Source of the DNA: Pogostemon cablin
Lineage: Eukaryota; Streptophyta; Magnoliopsida; Lamiales; Lamiaceae
Length of the DNA stretch: 64,000 nucleotides
Direction of reading: 5' to 3'
Assembly (NCBI GenBank): GCA_023678885.1
Contig: CM042983.1
Coordinates: forward strand, 28,750,279 to 28,814,278
A program made the position numbers and the translations under genes. Shown here one piece after another: positions 22,385 to 33,565 of the stretch. Numbering within the stretch: position 1 is the stretch's first letter; each line of letters begins with the position of its first letter. Below the pieces are notes generated by a model. It had not been told where the DNA came from. It did not search any database and saw only the letters and a program-made list of their open reading frames with translations.

Positions 22385-23113
22385 GGTTTAAATCTGTCAT
22401 CACTTCAAGGTCCTCAAACAGACAAAGAAAAGACTGAAATGAGTAATATACCATATGCAAGTGCAGTTGGTAGTTTGATGTATGCAATGGTATGTTGTAG
22501 GCCAGACTTAGCTTATTTTATGAGTGTGATCAGTAGATTTATGAGTAATCCTGATCTTGTTCATTGGGATGCAGTGAAGTGGACACTGAGATACATTAAA
22601 GGTACTATGTCAGTTGGATTGGAATTTCAGAAACAAGGTACTTGGGACAAGGCTGTTGTTAGTTATATGGATGCAGATTATGTAGCTAATCTTGATACAA
22701 GGAAGTCAATAACAGGTTATGTGTTCAATTTATTTGGTACAGCAATAAGTTGGAAGGCTACACATCAACACATAGTAGCACTCTCCACCACTGAAGCTGA
22801 GTTTGTGGCACTTACAGAAGCAATAAAGGAAGGTGTTTGGTTGATTGGTATTTTGAGAGAGTTTGGTGTTCAGCAAGATGTTATTGAGGCATATTGTGAC
22901 AATCAAAGTGCTGTACATCTCTCAAAACACCAAGGATATCATGAGAGGACTGTACACATTGATGTGAGACTTTACTTCATAAGAGACATGATAGAAGAGA
23001 AGTTGGTTGTTGTCAGGAAGATTAAGATAGCAGACAATCCAGCTGATGCATTTACTAAGGCTCTACCTGTTCAGAAGTATGAATTGTGTAAGAGTCTTAT
23101 TGGTCTTCACTAA
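22385..23113 (+). pseudogene. Copia-2 RT end and RNase H
   Basis: The piece open from 22439 (224 codons) carries IPYASAVGSLMYAMVCCRPD, then RNase H with YMDADYVANLDTRKSITGY, LSTTEAEFVALTEA and CDNQSAVHLSKHQGYHERT, ending NPADAFTKALPVQKYELCKS as copia RNase H usually does. This part of the reading is intact. RNase H degrades the RNA of the RNA-DNA hybrid. The stop at 23111 is the natural end of pol. Confidence 0.92.
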
Positions 23114-23195
23114 AGGGGAAGAAAGAAAAGGTGTGTTGCAGCCTATAATTGCAGCAAGGTGGAGAGGTTTGATTACTTGTGATGATGCATGGTCT

Positions 23196-23207
23196 AAGGT
23201 GGAGATT
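23196..23207 (+). other. Copia-2 polypurine tract
   Basis: AAGGTGGAGATT abuts the 3' LTR and resembles the Copia-1 tract AAGTGGGAGAT. Confidence 0.75.
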
Positions 23208-23913
23208 TATTGTATATATAGACCATGCATGCATGCATGTGGGTGTGTGTGTGGCATATATCAACTGATATACACATGGAAGGTGATGATTGGTTTAGCA
23301 GCAAGTTGAATGAGAGGTTAAGATCAACAAGCTGCATAAGGTAAGCAAGGTGAAGCCGTAGGATTAGAAGTAAGGATTGGCTGATGTATTGAATGCATAA
23401 ATTAGTCAACATTGTTGTACATACAGCATGGATCAATTTAAGTCATACATCGGGTGTATGGTTGAACAAATTAGGTGTAGGTGGTGGTTAATCAGTTGTA
23501 GCTGATTAATGACAGTTAGAAGGAGTTAGTGATCGGTTGTAACCGCCTGCTAGCTGATTGATCACGTGAAGAATACATGCATGATGGTAGTTGAGAGGAT
23601 GCAGGCTGTATATATATGATGATGCTTCAGTTATCAGATCATCATCATCACATCAGTTAGATTCAGCAATTTAGGGTTTCTTAGAAGCTTAGTTCATCAT
23701 CATCTTCAAGTTTGTAACATGTATTCAATCATATAGTGATCTCTCTCCTTAAGAAGTGGATGTAGATCTTTAAGATCGAACCACTATACATCTTTGTCTT
23801 CCTTCTTCATTTTATTTCTGTCTCAGTTGAATCAATACACAACAAGATAGAGAGTAGGATAGAGTGTGTGGTTTTGTTCCAAGTAGAGCTCAAACTTGCA
23901 TTTATTCATAAGA
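23208..23913 (+). repeat. Copia-2 3' LTR
   Basis: Direct repeat of 18390-19088 with about 25 substitutions and three small indels. Followed by GGTAG. Confidence 0.9.
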
Positions 23914-24739
23914 GGTAGGATTGCATGCAGGAAGGAATTGGATTTTATAATCCAAAATGTATTAAAATTTTCAATGCCTAATATTGGAAGAGTATAGTGG
24001 AAGTGGCTGGGTCAGTAGGCCATCGTGGTAGCTTTCCTTCCCCGTTTCATTATATTATTTATTTATTCCTATTTTGAGTAGTGAGTGTCGTGCATGTTTC
24101 ACCCTATATATTTTTGTAAATTGGACAAGTCCTGTATGTTTTGTTTTGCAAAGTTTTGGGGACATCAAAGTTGGTCAGTGGGTGCTAGTTCATTCGAACT
24201 ACTTTCAGATTTTGTTTGATAGTTGAGTTTGCAAGTTTTATAATCTTGAAATTCTTCTGATAACTCAATTTAAAAGATTTCTATAACATTCGCAGAAACT
24301 TGTAGGACCTGCTCCCTATTTATCTTTACCTCTTCTTAAAATATTACTTGTTTATCTATTTAAAATGTCTTGGTCATGTCCTAAATAAATTATTTATTGA
24401 AAACTATATGCAAACTTCTCTTTATAAAATTTGGGACGTGACAGTAATTCTCTCTCCCAGCGTCGGATGGTTTCTTTCTTAACCAAATTAATTAGGAGTG
24501 ATAAAAGTAACTATTTTGATATTTAATTTTCTGAAATTAAAAAAACAAAAAAGAAAAGTAATTTGATCCCATTAAAATAGATGGAGGGTTTGAATGATAT
24601 TTAAGTTTTTGATAAGGGGGAGATTTGATCCTACTAAAATAGATGAAGGGTTTGAATAAACAAAAATTTAGATGAGGGACCAATTTGATCTTTTGACATA
24701 ACTTTAGGGACAAAATCGACCCTTTGCCCAACTTATTGA

Positions 24740-25353
24740 AGTAAATGATTTGAGTTTAGACTAATATATTGTATTTCAGTATTGATATATTAATATAGAT
24801 CAAGTTTTATATAAGACTAATTAGTTATTATTTTTTATTTATTTTACAAATTATATATTACATAATAAATTTATTGGATGACAATAATTTTTTATCAATT
24901 AAGTATCATTTTAAAAAATTATTCAGTCATTTTTAATTCACCTAACATAAAGAATTATATATTATATAATAATTTTATTGGATGATAATCAATTTTAATC
25001 AATTAAGTATCATTTTTAATTCACCTTACATAACTTAATCATGGTAAATTAACAAAACATGTCGTGAAATTGATGTTAGAGTGAATATTAATTTTTTTTA
25101 AAATTTAATTACATCAATATTATTTGAACAATTTTATTTTTATTTATTTTTCACAAAAATCTAAATATCAATCCCAAAACAATATAAATATAGAAAATTC
25201 TCAAGAAAAATATATTATAACACATAGAATTATATAAAATAAAATTGATATAAGTATAAAATATTTATTACAACAATGTCAATTAAAGAAAACATAAATA
25301 TAAAAAAACATTAACAAAATATATATACTTCTCATGAATACCAATAAAAACTC

Positions 25354-25424
<71 letters not shown>

Positions 25425-26060
25425 ATAAAATCCATATATATTTACTCAAAAATTTATGCATCCTGATTGAATTAAGGATTATCTTCTAAAATAATTATGT
25501 ATTTATGCATCCGTGATTGAATTAAGGTTGTATTTTATAGTACATGTAATAATTATGTAATAAATACTCTTATTATATCTCAAATTTATGGTAATCTATT
25601 AAAAATTAAAATTTACCAATATATATATATATTAAATGAAATATTAACTTTTAAATAGCATTTATAAAGATAAATTTATCAAATCAAATAAGTATTTATT
25701 ATATAAAATAATATATAAAAAAGTGCTTTTAATATTATGATTATTAGACCAAATTCATCATATAATATGATCCTTCTAACTTTACCTCTTCAATTCATAT
25801 TTCCTCCCCCCGAATCATACTATTTCAATTAATGTTTTTTTCCCCTCGATGTATTAGTGAATTTATATAATCACTATGTTTCAGTTATTTTTTTATAAGA
25901 GAAATATTGATAAATTTTGTATATATTCTATGGAAATTCATTAACTAAGTAAATGTATATTTCTCTCAAATTTTAATAATATAATATATAGACCATTAAT
26001 TACATCTCTAAATGTATAAATAAAAATAATAAAAGAATAAAAGAAATGAGAAAAAAAACA
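24740..26060. other. AT-rich spacer, no gene seen
   Basis: Very AT-rich DNA. The only structure I see is a duplicated phrase of about 100 bp (the TTTATTGGATGA block near 24872 and again near 24975, each followed by ATCAATTAAGTATCATTTT) and the (AT)n tract listed separately. Confidence 0.6.
25356..25422. repeat. (AT)n microsatellite
   Basis: An unbroken AT dinucleotide run of about 33 units. The minus-strand ORF rich in Ile-Tyr that crosses it is just its translation. A second, short (AT)n lies near 25620. Confidence 0.97.
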
Positions 26061-26260
26061 CATGTTTCTCCCCCAATCTTCAAGCTTCATCCTCAATCTT
26101 TATTCCTCATCTCATGTTTCTCCCCCAATCTTTAAGCTTCTTCCTCAATCTTTATTCCTCATCTCATCTTATTTTTCTGCATTTTTCTATGGTTATTTCA
26201 ATTTTTTTCTCCAAGCTTCTTCATCAATCTTTATTCCTTATCTCATCTCATTTTTCTGCA
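26061..26260. repeat. 52-bp tandem repeat
   Basis: Two near-identical 52-bp units at 26061 and 26113, each with CATGTTTCTCCCCCAATCTT and CAATCTTTATTCCTCATCT, are followed by a third diverged copy near 26205-26255. The ORFs here are repeat translations. Confidence 0.8.
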
Positions 26261-26345
26261 TTCAATCTTTCTTCCTCATTCCAATTGACATTTCATAATT
26301 CATAATTTTTTTATTAATTTTTTCTATTTTCTAAAATATTATAGT

Positions 26346-26786
26346 TGTTATGAATTGTATGCAAGTATTCAAACTTAGCAAGAACTTATTGCATGAAAAC
26401 ACACGCACACACTTATGCTGATTATTTGAATAATAAAAGAAAACTTAGAACACCAAGAATTATAGTGGTTCGGCAATTGCCTACGTCCACTCTTAAGGGA
26501 GAAGATGATCTTATTGATTAGGGTTACAACGATGAAGAATGAATACAACTTACATATATATCTTAACTTATGATATATATGGATAATATATGATATGATC
26601 TGCAGAATCTTGCATATCATATATGTGATCACAAACTTGATTGCCAAGCAAGATGTCCACCAACACCAGGCCTACTATCACCGCAGCCCATGGCCCATTC
26701 TTACATCAAAACTTACGTGTGTACTGCTGACCTTACACGCATGAACCATGCATCGAGCATAGCCACGCAAGTGTCTACTTCTTTCA
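26346..26786 (-). repeat. Copia-3 3' LTR
   Basis: 441 bp. On the minus strand it begins TGAAAGAAGTAGACAC and ends CAATTCATAACA. It is 29 bp longer than the other LTR because of one indel near 26580-26610. Confidence 0.88.
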
Positions 26787-26879
26787 ACAATACTCTACCT
26801 TAAACCTTGCATCACCTCATCACAATTTCTACTTCTCCCCACCTGCTGCATTAAAGGTTGTAGCCACCCCTTATCCACC

Positions 26880-27335
26880 TTAGCTCATTCCAAATAAGCT
26901 ATTGCACAGCTCATACTTGAGAGCTGGCAAAGCCTTTGTAAGAGCATTAGCCGGATTTTCTGATGTCTTGATCTTCTTCATAGCAACTAACCCATTCTCA
27001 ATAATATCTCTTATGAGATATAACCTAATATCAATATGTTTGGTTCTTTCATGATAGCCCTGATGTTTGGAAAGATGAAGAGCAATCTGGTTGTCACAAA
27101 ACACTTCAACAACATCTTGTTGAATCCCAAACTCCCTCAAAATTCCAATCAGCCACACTCCTTCCTTGATTGCTTCTGTAAGTGCCACATATTTTGCTTC
27201 AGTAGTTGAAAGAGAAACTACATGCTGATGTGTAGCCTTCCAATTCACTGCTAAACCAAATATGTTGAATACATACCCTGTCAAGGACTTCCTAGAGTCA
27301 AGATTAGCTACATAATCAGCATCAACATAACCCAC
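26880..27335 (-). pseudogene. Copia-3 RNase H
   Basis: 151 open codons with GYVDADYVANLDSRKSLTGY, LSTTEAKYVALTEAIKEG and DNQIALHLSKHQGYHERT, ending NPANALTKALPALKYELCNS. Parallels the end of Copia-2 pol. Separated from RT by a TAA near 27368. Confidence 0.92.
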
Positions 27336-27368
27336 AACAGCCTGATCCCAAGCTACTAACTTCTTAAA

Positions 27369-28366
27369 CTATAAGCCTATTGATGTTGTTCCTTTTATAT
27401 ATCTCAATGCCCACTTTACTGCTTCCCAATGTAGCAGCTCTGGCTTGCTCATAAACCTACTAACCAAGCTCATCACATAAGCTAGATTCGGCCTACAGCA
27501 CACCATTGCATACATCAAACTGTCAACGATGCTAGTATATGGTATCTTGTCAATCTTTGCCTTCTTCTCATCTGTTTGAGGCACTTGCTGTAGGGACAAG
27601 CTCAATCCCTGCTTCACAGTTACAGAAATTAACTTACAAAGATCCATGTTATATCTCTTAAGAACTTGGATCATATATGACTCTTGATGCAAGATCAAAG
27701 TTCCTGCTGATCTGCATACCAAGTATAACACTAGCTTATACAAGATCCTTCATTTCAAACTCTTTTCTCATAGTTTCTTTTATTGTAGATATACCATCTA
27801 AACTCTTGCAAGCAAACAAAATGTCATCTACATACAGTAAAAAATATATGTCTCCCTTCTTCACACCTTATGTACACACAGCTGTCATATGAGCTTCTTT
27901 TGAAACCATATGATGTGATATACTCATCAAACCTTAAGTACCACTGTCTAGGACTTTGCTTCAATCCATACAATGATTTGATTAACTTGCAAGCTTTACC
28001 CTCTGCACTTTCAACATTTACTCCCTCAGGTATTTTCATGTAAATGTTCTCATCCAAGTTTCCATGTAAGAATGTTGTAGTTACATCCATTTGATGTAAC
28101 TCAAGAACAAACTGATTCATAATGGCCAGCAATAATCTGATAGAACAATGTTTCACCACAGGAGAGAAAATCTCATTATAATCTACTCCCTCCTTTTGAG
28201 AGAAACCCCTTGCCACTAGCCTTGCTTTATATCTGATCCCTCCTTCCGTACTAGTCACTGGCTTTTTCTTATATATCCATTTGCAACCAACAACCTTCTG
28301 ATTATCAGGCTTATCTACAACTATCCAAGTCTTATTCTTTTGTAAAGACAGTAGTTCATCTTCCAT
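27369..28366 (-). pseudogene. Copia-3 reverse transcriptase
   Basis: The part at 27824-28366 carries the RT N-terminal half (KARLVARGFSQKEGVDYNEI, MDVTTTFLHGNLDENIYMK, LKQSPRQWYLRF). The active site YVDD is intact at 27823-27834 but read one frame away, because a shift lies just upstream (near 27850). The part at 27369-27743 continues with the thumb (ESYMIQVLKRYNMDLCK, YTSIVDSLMYAMVCC). Unlike Copia-2, the catalytic aspartates survive here, but the reading frame does not. Confidence 0.9.
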
Positions 28367-28375
28367 TGAACCTAA

Positions 28376-29474
28376 TCATTTATCACCCTCCTTGCCTGAT
28401 ATTGCTTCTGAGTATGTTCTTGGCTCATATACTTCAACATCAGATACAACATATAGAGCATATGACACAATATCAGCCTCAATGTATCTAGCAGGTGCCC
28501 TGATTTGTCTCCTCAATCTATCTCTGACCAGCTGATAGCTATTCAGAGTATTTCTAGCATCAACATCAGGTGGCTCTACCTCTTCTCTTGCTATTGCTTC
28601 CTCTTGTTCATTAGTCTGATTACCTTCTTGCTGTTGCACTTTCTTATTCTTAAACTCTACCTCAAGCTCAAATTTATCTGGAGTAATGGATGTTCTAGTA
28701 GTCCTTTCAATTAATGGCAATTTATCTTCATTGAAAGTGGCATTCCTACTAACAAGAAACTTGTTAGTTTTATAGCACCACAACTTATATCCCTTCACTT
28801 CTTTTGGATAACCAACAAGTACACACTTGATAGTTCTTGGATCAAGTTTGTCTTGTTTCTGATGTGCATATGCTTGACAGCCGATTACTCTTAAATAATT
28901 GTAACTTGGAGCCTTTCCAGACCAAACTTCTTCAGGTGGCTTGAACTTAAGAGCTGTATACAGACATAAATTGATTAGGTAAGCTGCTGTTGTCACCAAC
29001 TCACCCCAAAATCCCTTTGAAAAACCTCCACTGCTCATCATGCATCTTACTCTCTCAAGAATAGTTTGATTCATTCTTTCAGCCACACCATTTTGTTATG
29101 GAGTACCAGGCATAGTCTTATGCCTTTTGATCCCCTTCTTCTTGCAGTATTTATTAAACTACTCTGACACAAACTCAAGGCCATTATGTTCTCATGCACT
29201 TAAGTTTGCTTCCTCTCTAATTTTCAACTTCTGTAAGCCATACCTTAAAAGCTGAAAATGCCTCATCCTTAGACTTCAAGATTCTTACCCATATTTTTCT
29301 TAAAAAGTCATCAATGAAAGATATGAAGTATCTTCTACCTCCCATAGTTGTACTTCTTGATGGCCCCCAAAGATCAGAGTGTATGTACTCTAACCTTGCC
29401 TTAGTACTGTATTCTGCAGCACCAAACTTTAACCTCTTAGACTTGCCTAGAATGCAATCTTCACACTGCTGCAA
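28376..29474 (-). pseudogene. Copia-3 integrase
   Basis: The part at 29217-29474 has the zinc-module end (CEDCILGKSKRLKFG) and the first catalytic Asp (HSDLWGPSRSTTMG). The part at 28376-29086 starts at the Glu motif (MAERMNQTILERV) and runs through the core and the acidic linker to the RT junction (YEPRTYSEAISG). Between them, 29087-29216, the middle Asp region is frame-shifted and has a TAA just before MAERMN. Confidence 0.9.
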
Positions 29475-29613
29475 CTTGCAAGTTGAACTTATTTCTAATA
29501 GTTTTTTGTTTTGCTAACTCTTGTAACCCTCGTTCACTTATGTGAGCAAGTCTGCCATGATATAGTTGAACACTATCTTGGTCTTGAGCATCATTGCTTT
29601 GTCCAGAAATCAC

Positions 29614-29982
29614 TTAACCGCCTTCCATGACTGTGAGTTTGCCATCTTCTAACTTAAACTTGTACCCTTGAGAATCCATTATACATAAAGATATGAGATT
29701 CCTCCTTAAATTTGGTACATATCTAACCCTTGTCAGAAGCCTGATTGCTCTATCAAACATCTTCAACTTGATAGAACCAATCCCCTTAATCTTGCAGGCT
29801 TGATCATTGCCCAACAAAACTGATCCTTCATGATATGGCCTCAATTCAGTGAGCCAATCCTTTATGGATGTCATGTGAAATGTACATCCGGAGTCCATAA
29901 TCCATTCACCTGAAACAGAACTAGAACAGATAGACAAGGCTTCAATTAAATCAGAATCAGAATTACTTTTATTTTCTATCAT
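29614..29982 (-). pseudogene. Copia-3 protease
   Basis: 122 open codons carrying WIMDSGCTFHMTS (active-site D-S-G) and VRYVPNLRRNLISL, a phrase typical of the copia protease-integrase junction. The frame breaks at both ends. Confidence 0.88.
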
Positions 29983-29999
29983 CTGATTTGCATGAGGTT

Positions 30000-30811
30000 T
30001 CTAATTCCCTCCCTTTTTAGCTATTTATTTTGCCATCGTTGCCTGTCACTTGAGACATTGCTTCTTGTAATGACCAGGTTTATTACAATGAAAGCAATTA
30101 TTTCTATCATCATCAGCTGATGTACTCTGATCCTTCTGCTCTTGTTTCTTCTTATCTGCACCTTCCTTCTTGTTATTTTTATTCTACTGGTTTTATTTCT
30201 TGACCATCAAACCTTCACCACCAATCTGAGCATCAAATTATTCTAAAGTTCCTTTGATTTTAATGCCATCTGCACTTGATCTAGTGTGATTGTGTCCTTG
30301 TTGCCATACATCAAGGTATCTTTAAAATTTTCCAAGGACTTAGGTAGGGCAGAAAGTAATATCAATGCTTTGTCTTCATCTTCAAGAACAACATCTATGT
30401 TCTCAAGATCTCCAATGATTTTGTTGAAATCTTCTAGCTACACAAGTAATGGCTTATCTTCTATCATCTTGAATGAGTATAGCTTCTGCTTTACATATAA
30501 ACGGTTTGCAAAACTCTTCACCATGTAAAGATCCTCAAGTTTCTTCCAAACCCCCTTGCAGTGACTTCCTTCAAAACTTCTCTTAGTGTTTTATCTCCAA
30601 GACACAATATAATCGTACTACGAGCCTTAGATTATGATTCTTGATCTGCTACGTTTGCAACCCCATCAACTACAGCAGCCTGGTTTGCTGGCAATGGCTT
30701 CAAGGTATCAAACAACCTTTGTTAAATAAGGATTGCCTCCATCTTCATCCTCCATAGACTAAAGATTGATTTCTCCGAGAACTTATCAATATCAAACTTT
30801 GTCGTAACCAT
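30000..30811 (-). pseudogene. gag: Copia-3 gag
   Basis: The ATG at 30811 opens a reading like Copia-2 gag (MVTTKFDIDKFSEK), stopped within 40 codons near the SLWRMKMEAIL motif. A CCHC knuckle reading with CFHCNKPGH is visible near 30050-30105. Several shifts lie between. The plus-strand ORF at 30286-30528 is a shadow. Confidence 0.82.
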
Positions 30812-30849
30812 GGTGATCACCTTCTTCAAACAATTGTTTGTGGCTTACT

Positions 30850-30867
30850 TTCCCATAGACGGCGCCA
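30850..30867 (-). other. Copia-3 primer binding site
   Basis: TGGCGCCGTCTATGGGAA on the minus strand, two bases inside the right LTR. One change from the Copia-2 site. Confidence 0.7.
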
Positions 30868-30869
30868 AT

Positions 30870-31281
30870 TGTTATGAATTGTGTACAAGTATTCAAACTT
30901 AGCAAGAACTTATTGTATGAAAACACAAGAACACACACTTATGCTGATTGTTTGAATAATAAAAGAAAACTTAGAACATCAAGAATTATAGTGGTTCGGT
31001 AATTGCCTACGTTTACTCTTAAGGGAGAAGATGATCTTATTAATTAGGGTTACAACGATGAAGAATGAATACAACTTACATATATATCTTAACTTATGAT
31101 ATATATGGATATCATATATGTGATCACAAACTTGCTTGCCAAGCAAGATGTCCACCAACACCAGGCCTACTATCACCGCAGCCCATGGCCCATTCTTACA
31201 TCAAAACATACGTGTGTACTTCTGACCTTACACGCATGAACCATGCATCGAGCACAGCCACGCAAGTGTCTACCTCTTTCA
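30870..31281 (-). repeat. Copia-3 5' LTR
   Basis: 412 bp, the same sequence as 26346-26786 apart from a 29-bp gap and scattered substitutions. Its outer end TGAAAG (minus strand) is followed in the window by the ATAGT duplication. Confidence 0.88.
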
Positions 31282-31286
31282 ATAGT

Positions 31287-32500
31287 TGTTTAATTTCTTT
31301 TACTATAGTAAATTAGAGATATTCCAGATACAGCCGGCGTCACCGCCAACCTGTTCTTTAAAGTCTAATTCGCCTATCTTCCTTGCTTATCACATAATCT
31401 TTCTCCGCCCCACCATTCTTACCATCACTTGCACCATCATCGTTAAAGTCTAATCCGCCTACCTTCCTTGCTTATCGCATAAGCTTTTTCCCTCCCCTCC
31501 ATTCTTACCATCACTTGTACCATCATCGGCATAGGCACAGTCAGTGCGTGGGTACTCACCTCGACAACCCCTTCACAATGCCACGATACTTCGGTGACGA
31601 TTACTCTCCACCAAATGCTAGACATGCTACCACGCTATCAGATGTTGCGAACTAAACCATTAATTGTATATATAGATAATGTATCTTCTCGCAGAAGTTT
31701 TACATTTTTAATATTTTATTTTTTTTGGTGACACTTTTTTTGTATGCCAATATTCTTATACCAGTGATGTTGGCTGGCATACACTCCCTATTTTCTTTAT
31801 CTACCATATATATTTTTTCTTTATTTTGGCGGCAACTTGTCCTAGAAGCCACTATTCTATTTTTATTATCTATATTTATAGATATGGATAGATTAAAGTA
31901 GTAGCATTGTTGAGTACTACTGAATTAATCCCACAATATATATTTATTGTAACTATGCCACAATCCTTCCGTGGCATCCTTCCATAAAATCTTCATTTGT
32001 CTGATTGGATGCCTTTATTATTCTCCATTCTCATGCCCATCTTCACACACGTTTCATTGATCTGAAGAATTAAACACATAATTACCAATATATTAGAATA
32101 CATGCATTAATCATTTTTTATAATAAAAATTGAAGTTCATGTTTGTTTTTATATATTTATTTATATGGTATATAGAAGGTATAAAACATTTAAGAGTATA
32201 ATAGTCTTTATAATATTTAAATAAAGAGGGCTTATGTGAAACAATGCTACATGAGACTCTATCTACATATTTTCAACTGCGGGGTTTTAATACATATCAT
32301 TCTTTATTAAAAATATGAGAAGATATACTATGTTTTACACATAGGTAATTCTTGCTTGAGAGCTTTTCACTTAGACCATTTTATACTTTTAAATTAGTTA
32401 TTATTTCTGCTATAAAAGAGTATAAAAGGTGTTAAAGAGTATATTATTTTGTTTTAAATAGTAGTATACACTCAAATTAATAAGGATATTATTTTTTTTC
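31287..32500. other. Spacer with an 85-bp tandem duplication
   Basis: Two units beginning TTAAAGTCTAAT at 31358 and 31443 share CTTCCTTGCTTATC and ATTCTTACCATCACTTG. The rest is AT-rich with no gene I can support; the minus-strand ORF at 31443-31625 lies over the duplication. Confidence 0.7.
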
Positions 32501-32511
32501 AAGACAAAAAA

Positions 32512-32755
32512 CTTAGGTGAGACCATCTCACGGAATGATTTCCATGAGACAAATAAGATGATAACATTTTAATGAAAAGTGAGAGTACTAAATTGATAAA
32601 AAAAAATGATAATGGTGCACTGAACTATTTCATAAACAATTTATAATATGAGTGACAACATTTTTAAAGGGATGTGATAACATCTTTAATAAAAAGTGAT
32701 AATTAATTTTAAAAAGTGTAAAATTGTCTCATTGTGAAATGGTCTCATGCAAAAC
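32512..32755. mobile_element. Possible MITE with GAGACCAT...TCAC inverted ends
   Basis: The left end reads GGTGAGACCATCTCACGGAA and the right end, complemented, GCATGAGACCATTTCACAAT. The interior is AT-rich with repeated GTGATAA-type phrases. About 240 bp and no coding. The family is not assigned and I could not fix a target duplication. Confidence 0.5.
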
Positions 32756-33169
32756 TACCCATTTTTTCAATAAAAAGATCAGTGAAATATGAAGAGTATT
32801 AAAAGTTTGACTAAAAAAATTAATTTTTTTCCTAAAAAATCAAGAATATAAATACTTATACAAAAGGATATAAAATTAATTACTAAAGGGTACAAATTGA
32901 ATTTGAGCGCACATAACTATCTCTATGTTCCCGAATTCATGTATGATTTTATCTTTCATGAAATCATGTGGTATATGTTGGTTTTGTTAAATTATAAAAA
33001 GGTGTTTTCTGTCCACATCGAATGGATCGAGGACAAAAAGGAAGGATTCCTTAGTGTTATTAAGAATGCCCTTACTTTTGATATCCAGTATTGCACTAGT
33101 CAGATACATTATAATATTGTGTTTGAATCTTCTAAATTCCTTTTTTTATATTCTTTATTTTGAGAGTTG

Positions 33170-33404
33170 GGAGAAAAACTGTGATTAGTCAAAATTTTGT
33201 AATAGTGAGGTAGGAATGGGGTCGAGAGAGAGAAATTTTTTTTTGTGATTGTAAAAGTTTTACATAGTAATATTTTCTTGATCCGTAATTTTTCTCCAAT
33301 TTTTGGAGTTTCCACATAAATCCTTTTGTTGTTCTTTTTTTCTCATTTTCTTGGTTATATTTTGTTTGTCCCTAAAAATGAATGAAGATCTGTTTATCCC
33401 AACA
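33170..33404 (+). repeat. Copia-4 relic: end of an LTR
   Basis: The phrase TTTTCTCCAATTTTTGGAGTTTCCAC and the ending TTTATCCCAACA lie directly before a tRNA-Met-like primer site, as in Tnt1-type plant copia LTRs. The LTR start is not resolved. Confidence 0.55.
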
Positions 33405-33406
33405 AA

Positions 33407-33418
33407 TTGTATCAGAGC
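33407..33418 (+). other. Copia-4 primer binding site, initiator tRNA-Met
   Basis: TTGTATCAGAGC, one change from TGGTATCAGAGC, two bases after the LTR-like CCAACA end. Confidence 0.7.
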
Positions 33419-33565
33419 CTGATTCGGGCTTTTATAGTTCTTAGTATGCTCTCTGGTTGCAGCGTACGTAGTCTGATCTTCCATATCAAAAAAGACTTTT
33501 TGAGGCAGTTATTCATTCTGTTAGCTAGGGTGGACAAACAAAATATATCTAAAATTTCAAGTTAA

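Larger units (their letters stand above)
18390..23913 (+). mobile_element. Copia-2: Ty1/copia element with recognisable gag-pol
   Basis: LTRs at 18390-19088 and 23208-23913 enclose gag, protease, integrase, RT and RNase H in copia order. A GGTAG duplication flanks it (18385-18389 and 23914-23918). The LTRs differ by about 25 substitutions and three small indels by eye, so it is older than Copia-1. Stops and a changed RT active site make it inactive. It lies within the solo LTR. Confidence 0.93.
16573..24443 (+). mobile_element. Solo LTR of a Ty3/gypsy-type element, split by Copia-2
   Basis: The ends are inverted: TGTAACATCCCAAAA at 16573 against TTTGGGACGTGACA ending at 24443. Flanks GTAAC (16568-16572) and GTAAT (24444-24448) fit a 5-bp duplication with one change. 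Without Copia-2 it is about 2.3 kb and non-coding, so it is read as a lone LTR left after LTR-LTR recombination. TGTAAC...-type ends are common in plant gypsy LTRs. Orientation is uncertain. Confidence 0.65.
16244..24740. mobile_element. Small DNA element with long inverted ends (MULE- or MITE-like), split by an LTR
   Basis: The left end (about 16244-16405) and right end (about 24480-24738) are inverted copies. The left strand shares AAATTAAATATCAAAATAG and TTAATTAATTTGG blocks with the complement of the right, and the outer parts align at roughly two thirds identity. Removing the LTR inserted at 16573-24443 leaves about 620 bp, with a central non-repeated piece (16410-16572). Long inverted ends are typical of Mutator-like elements; no transposase is present. 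The left edge coincides with the Athila-1 LTR end, so the true terminus and its duplication cannot be seen. Confidence 0.6.
26346..31281 (-). mobile_element. Copia-3: minus-strand Ty1/copia element
   Basis: LTRs at 26346-26786 and 30870-31281, an ATAGT duplication (26341-26345 and 31282-31286), a primer site next to the right LTR, and gag-pol pieces on the minus strand. Its proteins are close to those of Copia-2, but its LTRs are unrelated in sequence. Stops occur in gag, protease and integrase. Confidence 0.93.

Noticed and set aside
25279..25461. Minus-strand ORF with a long Ile-Tyr run
   Set aside because: It is the translation of the (AT)n microsatellite.
26062..26305. Pyrimidine-rich ORFs of 63-78 codons
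   Set aside because: They translate the 52-bp tandem repeat and are biased to Phe, Leu and Ser.
32897..33163. 88-codon ORF in AT-rich DNA
   Set aside because: No domain recognised, atypical composition, and it ends near a copia LTR relic; a chance ORF is more likely.
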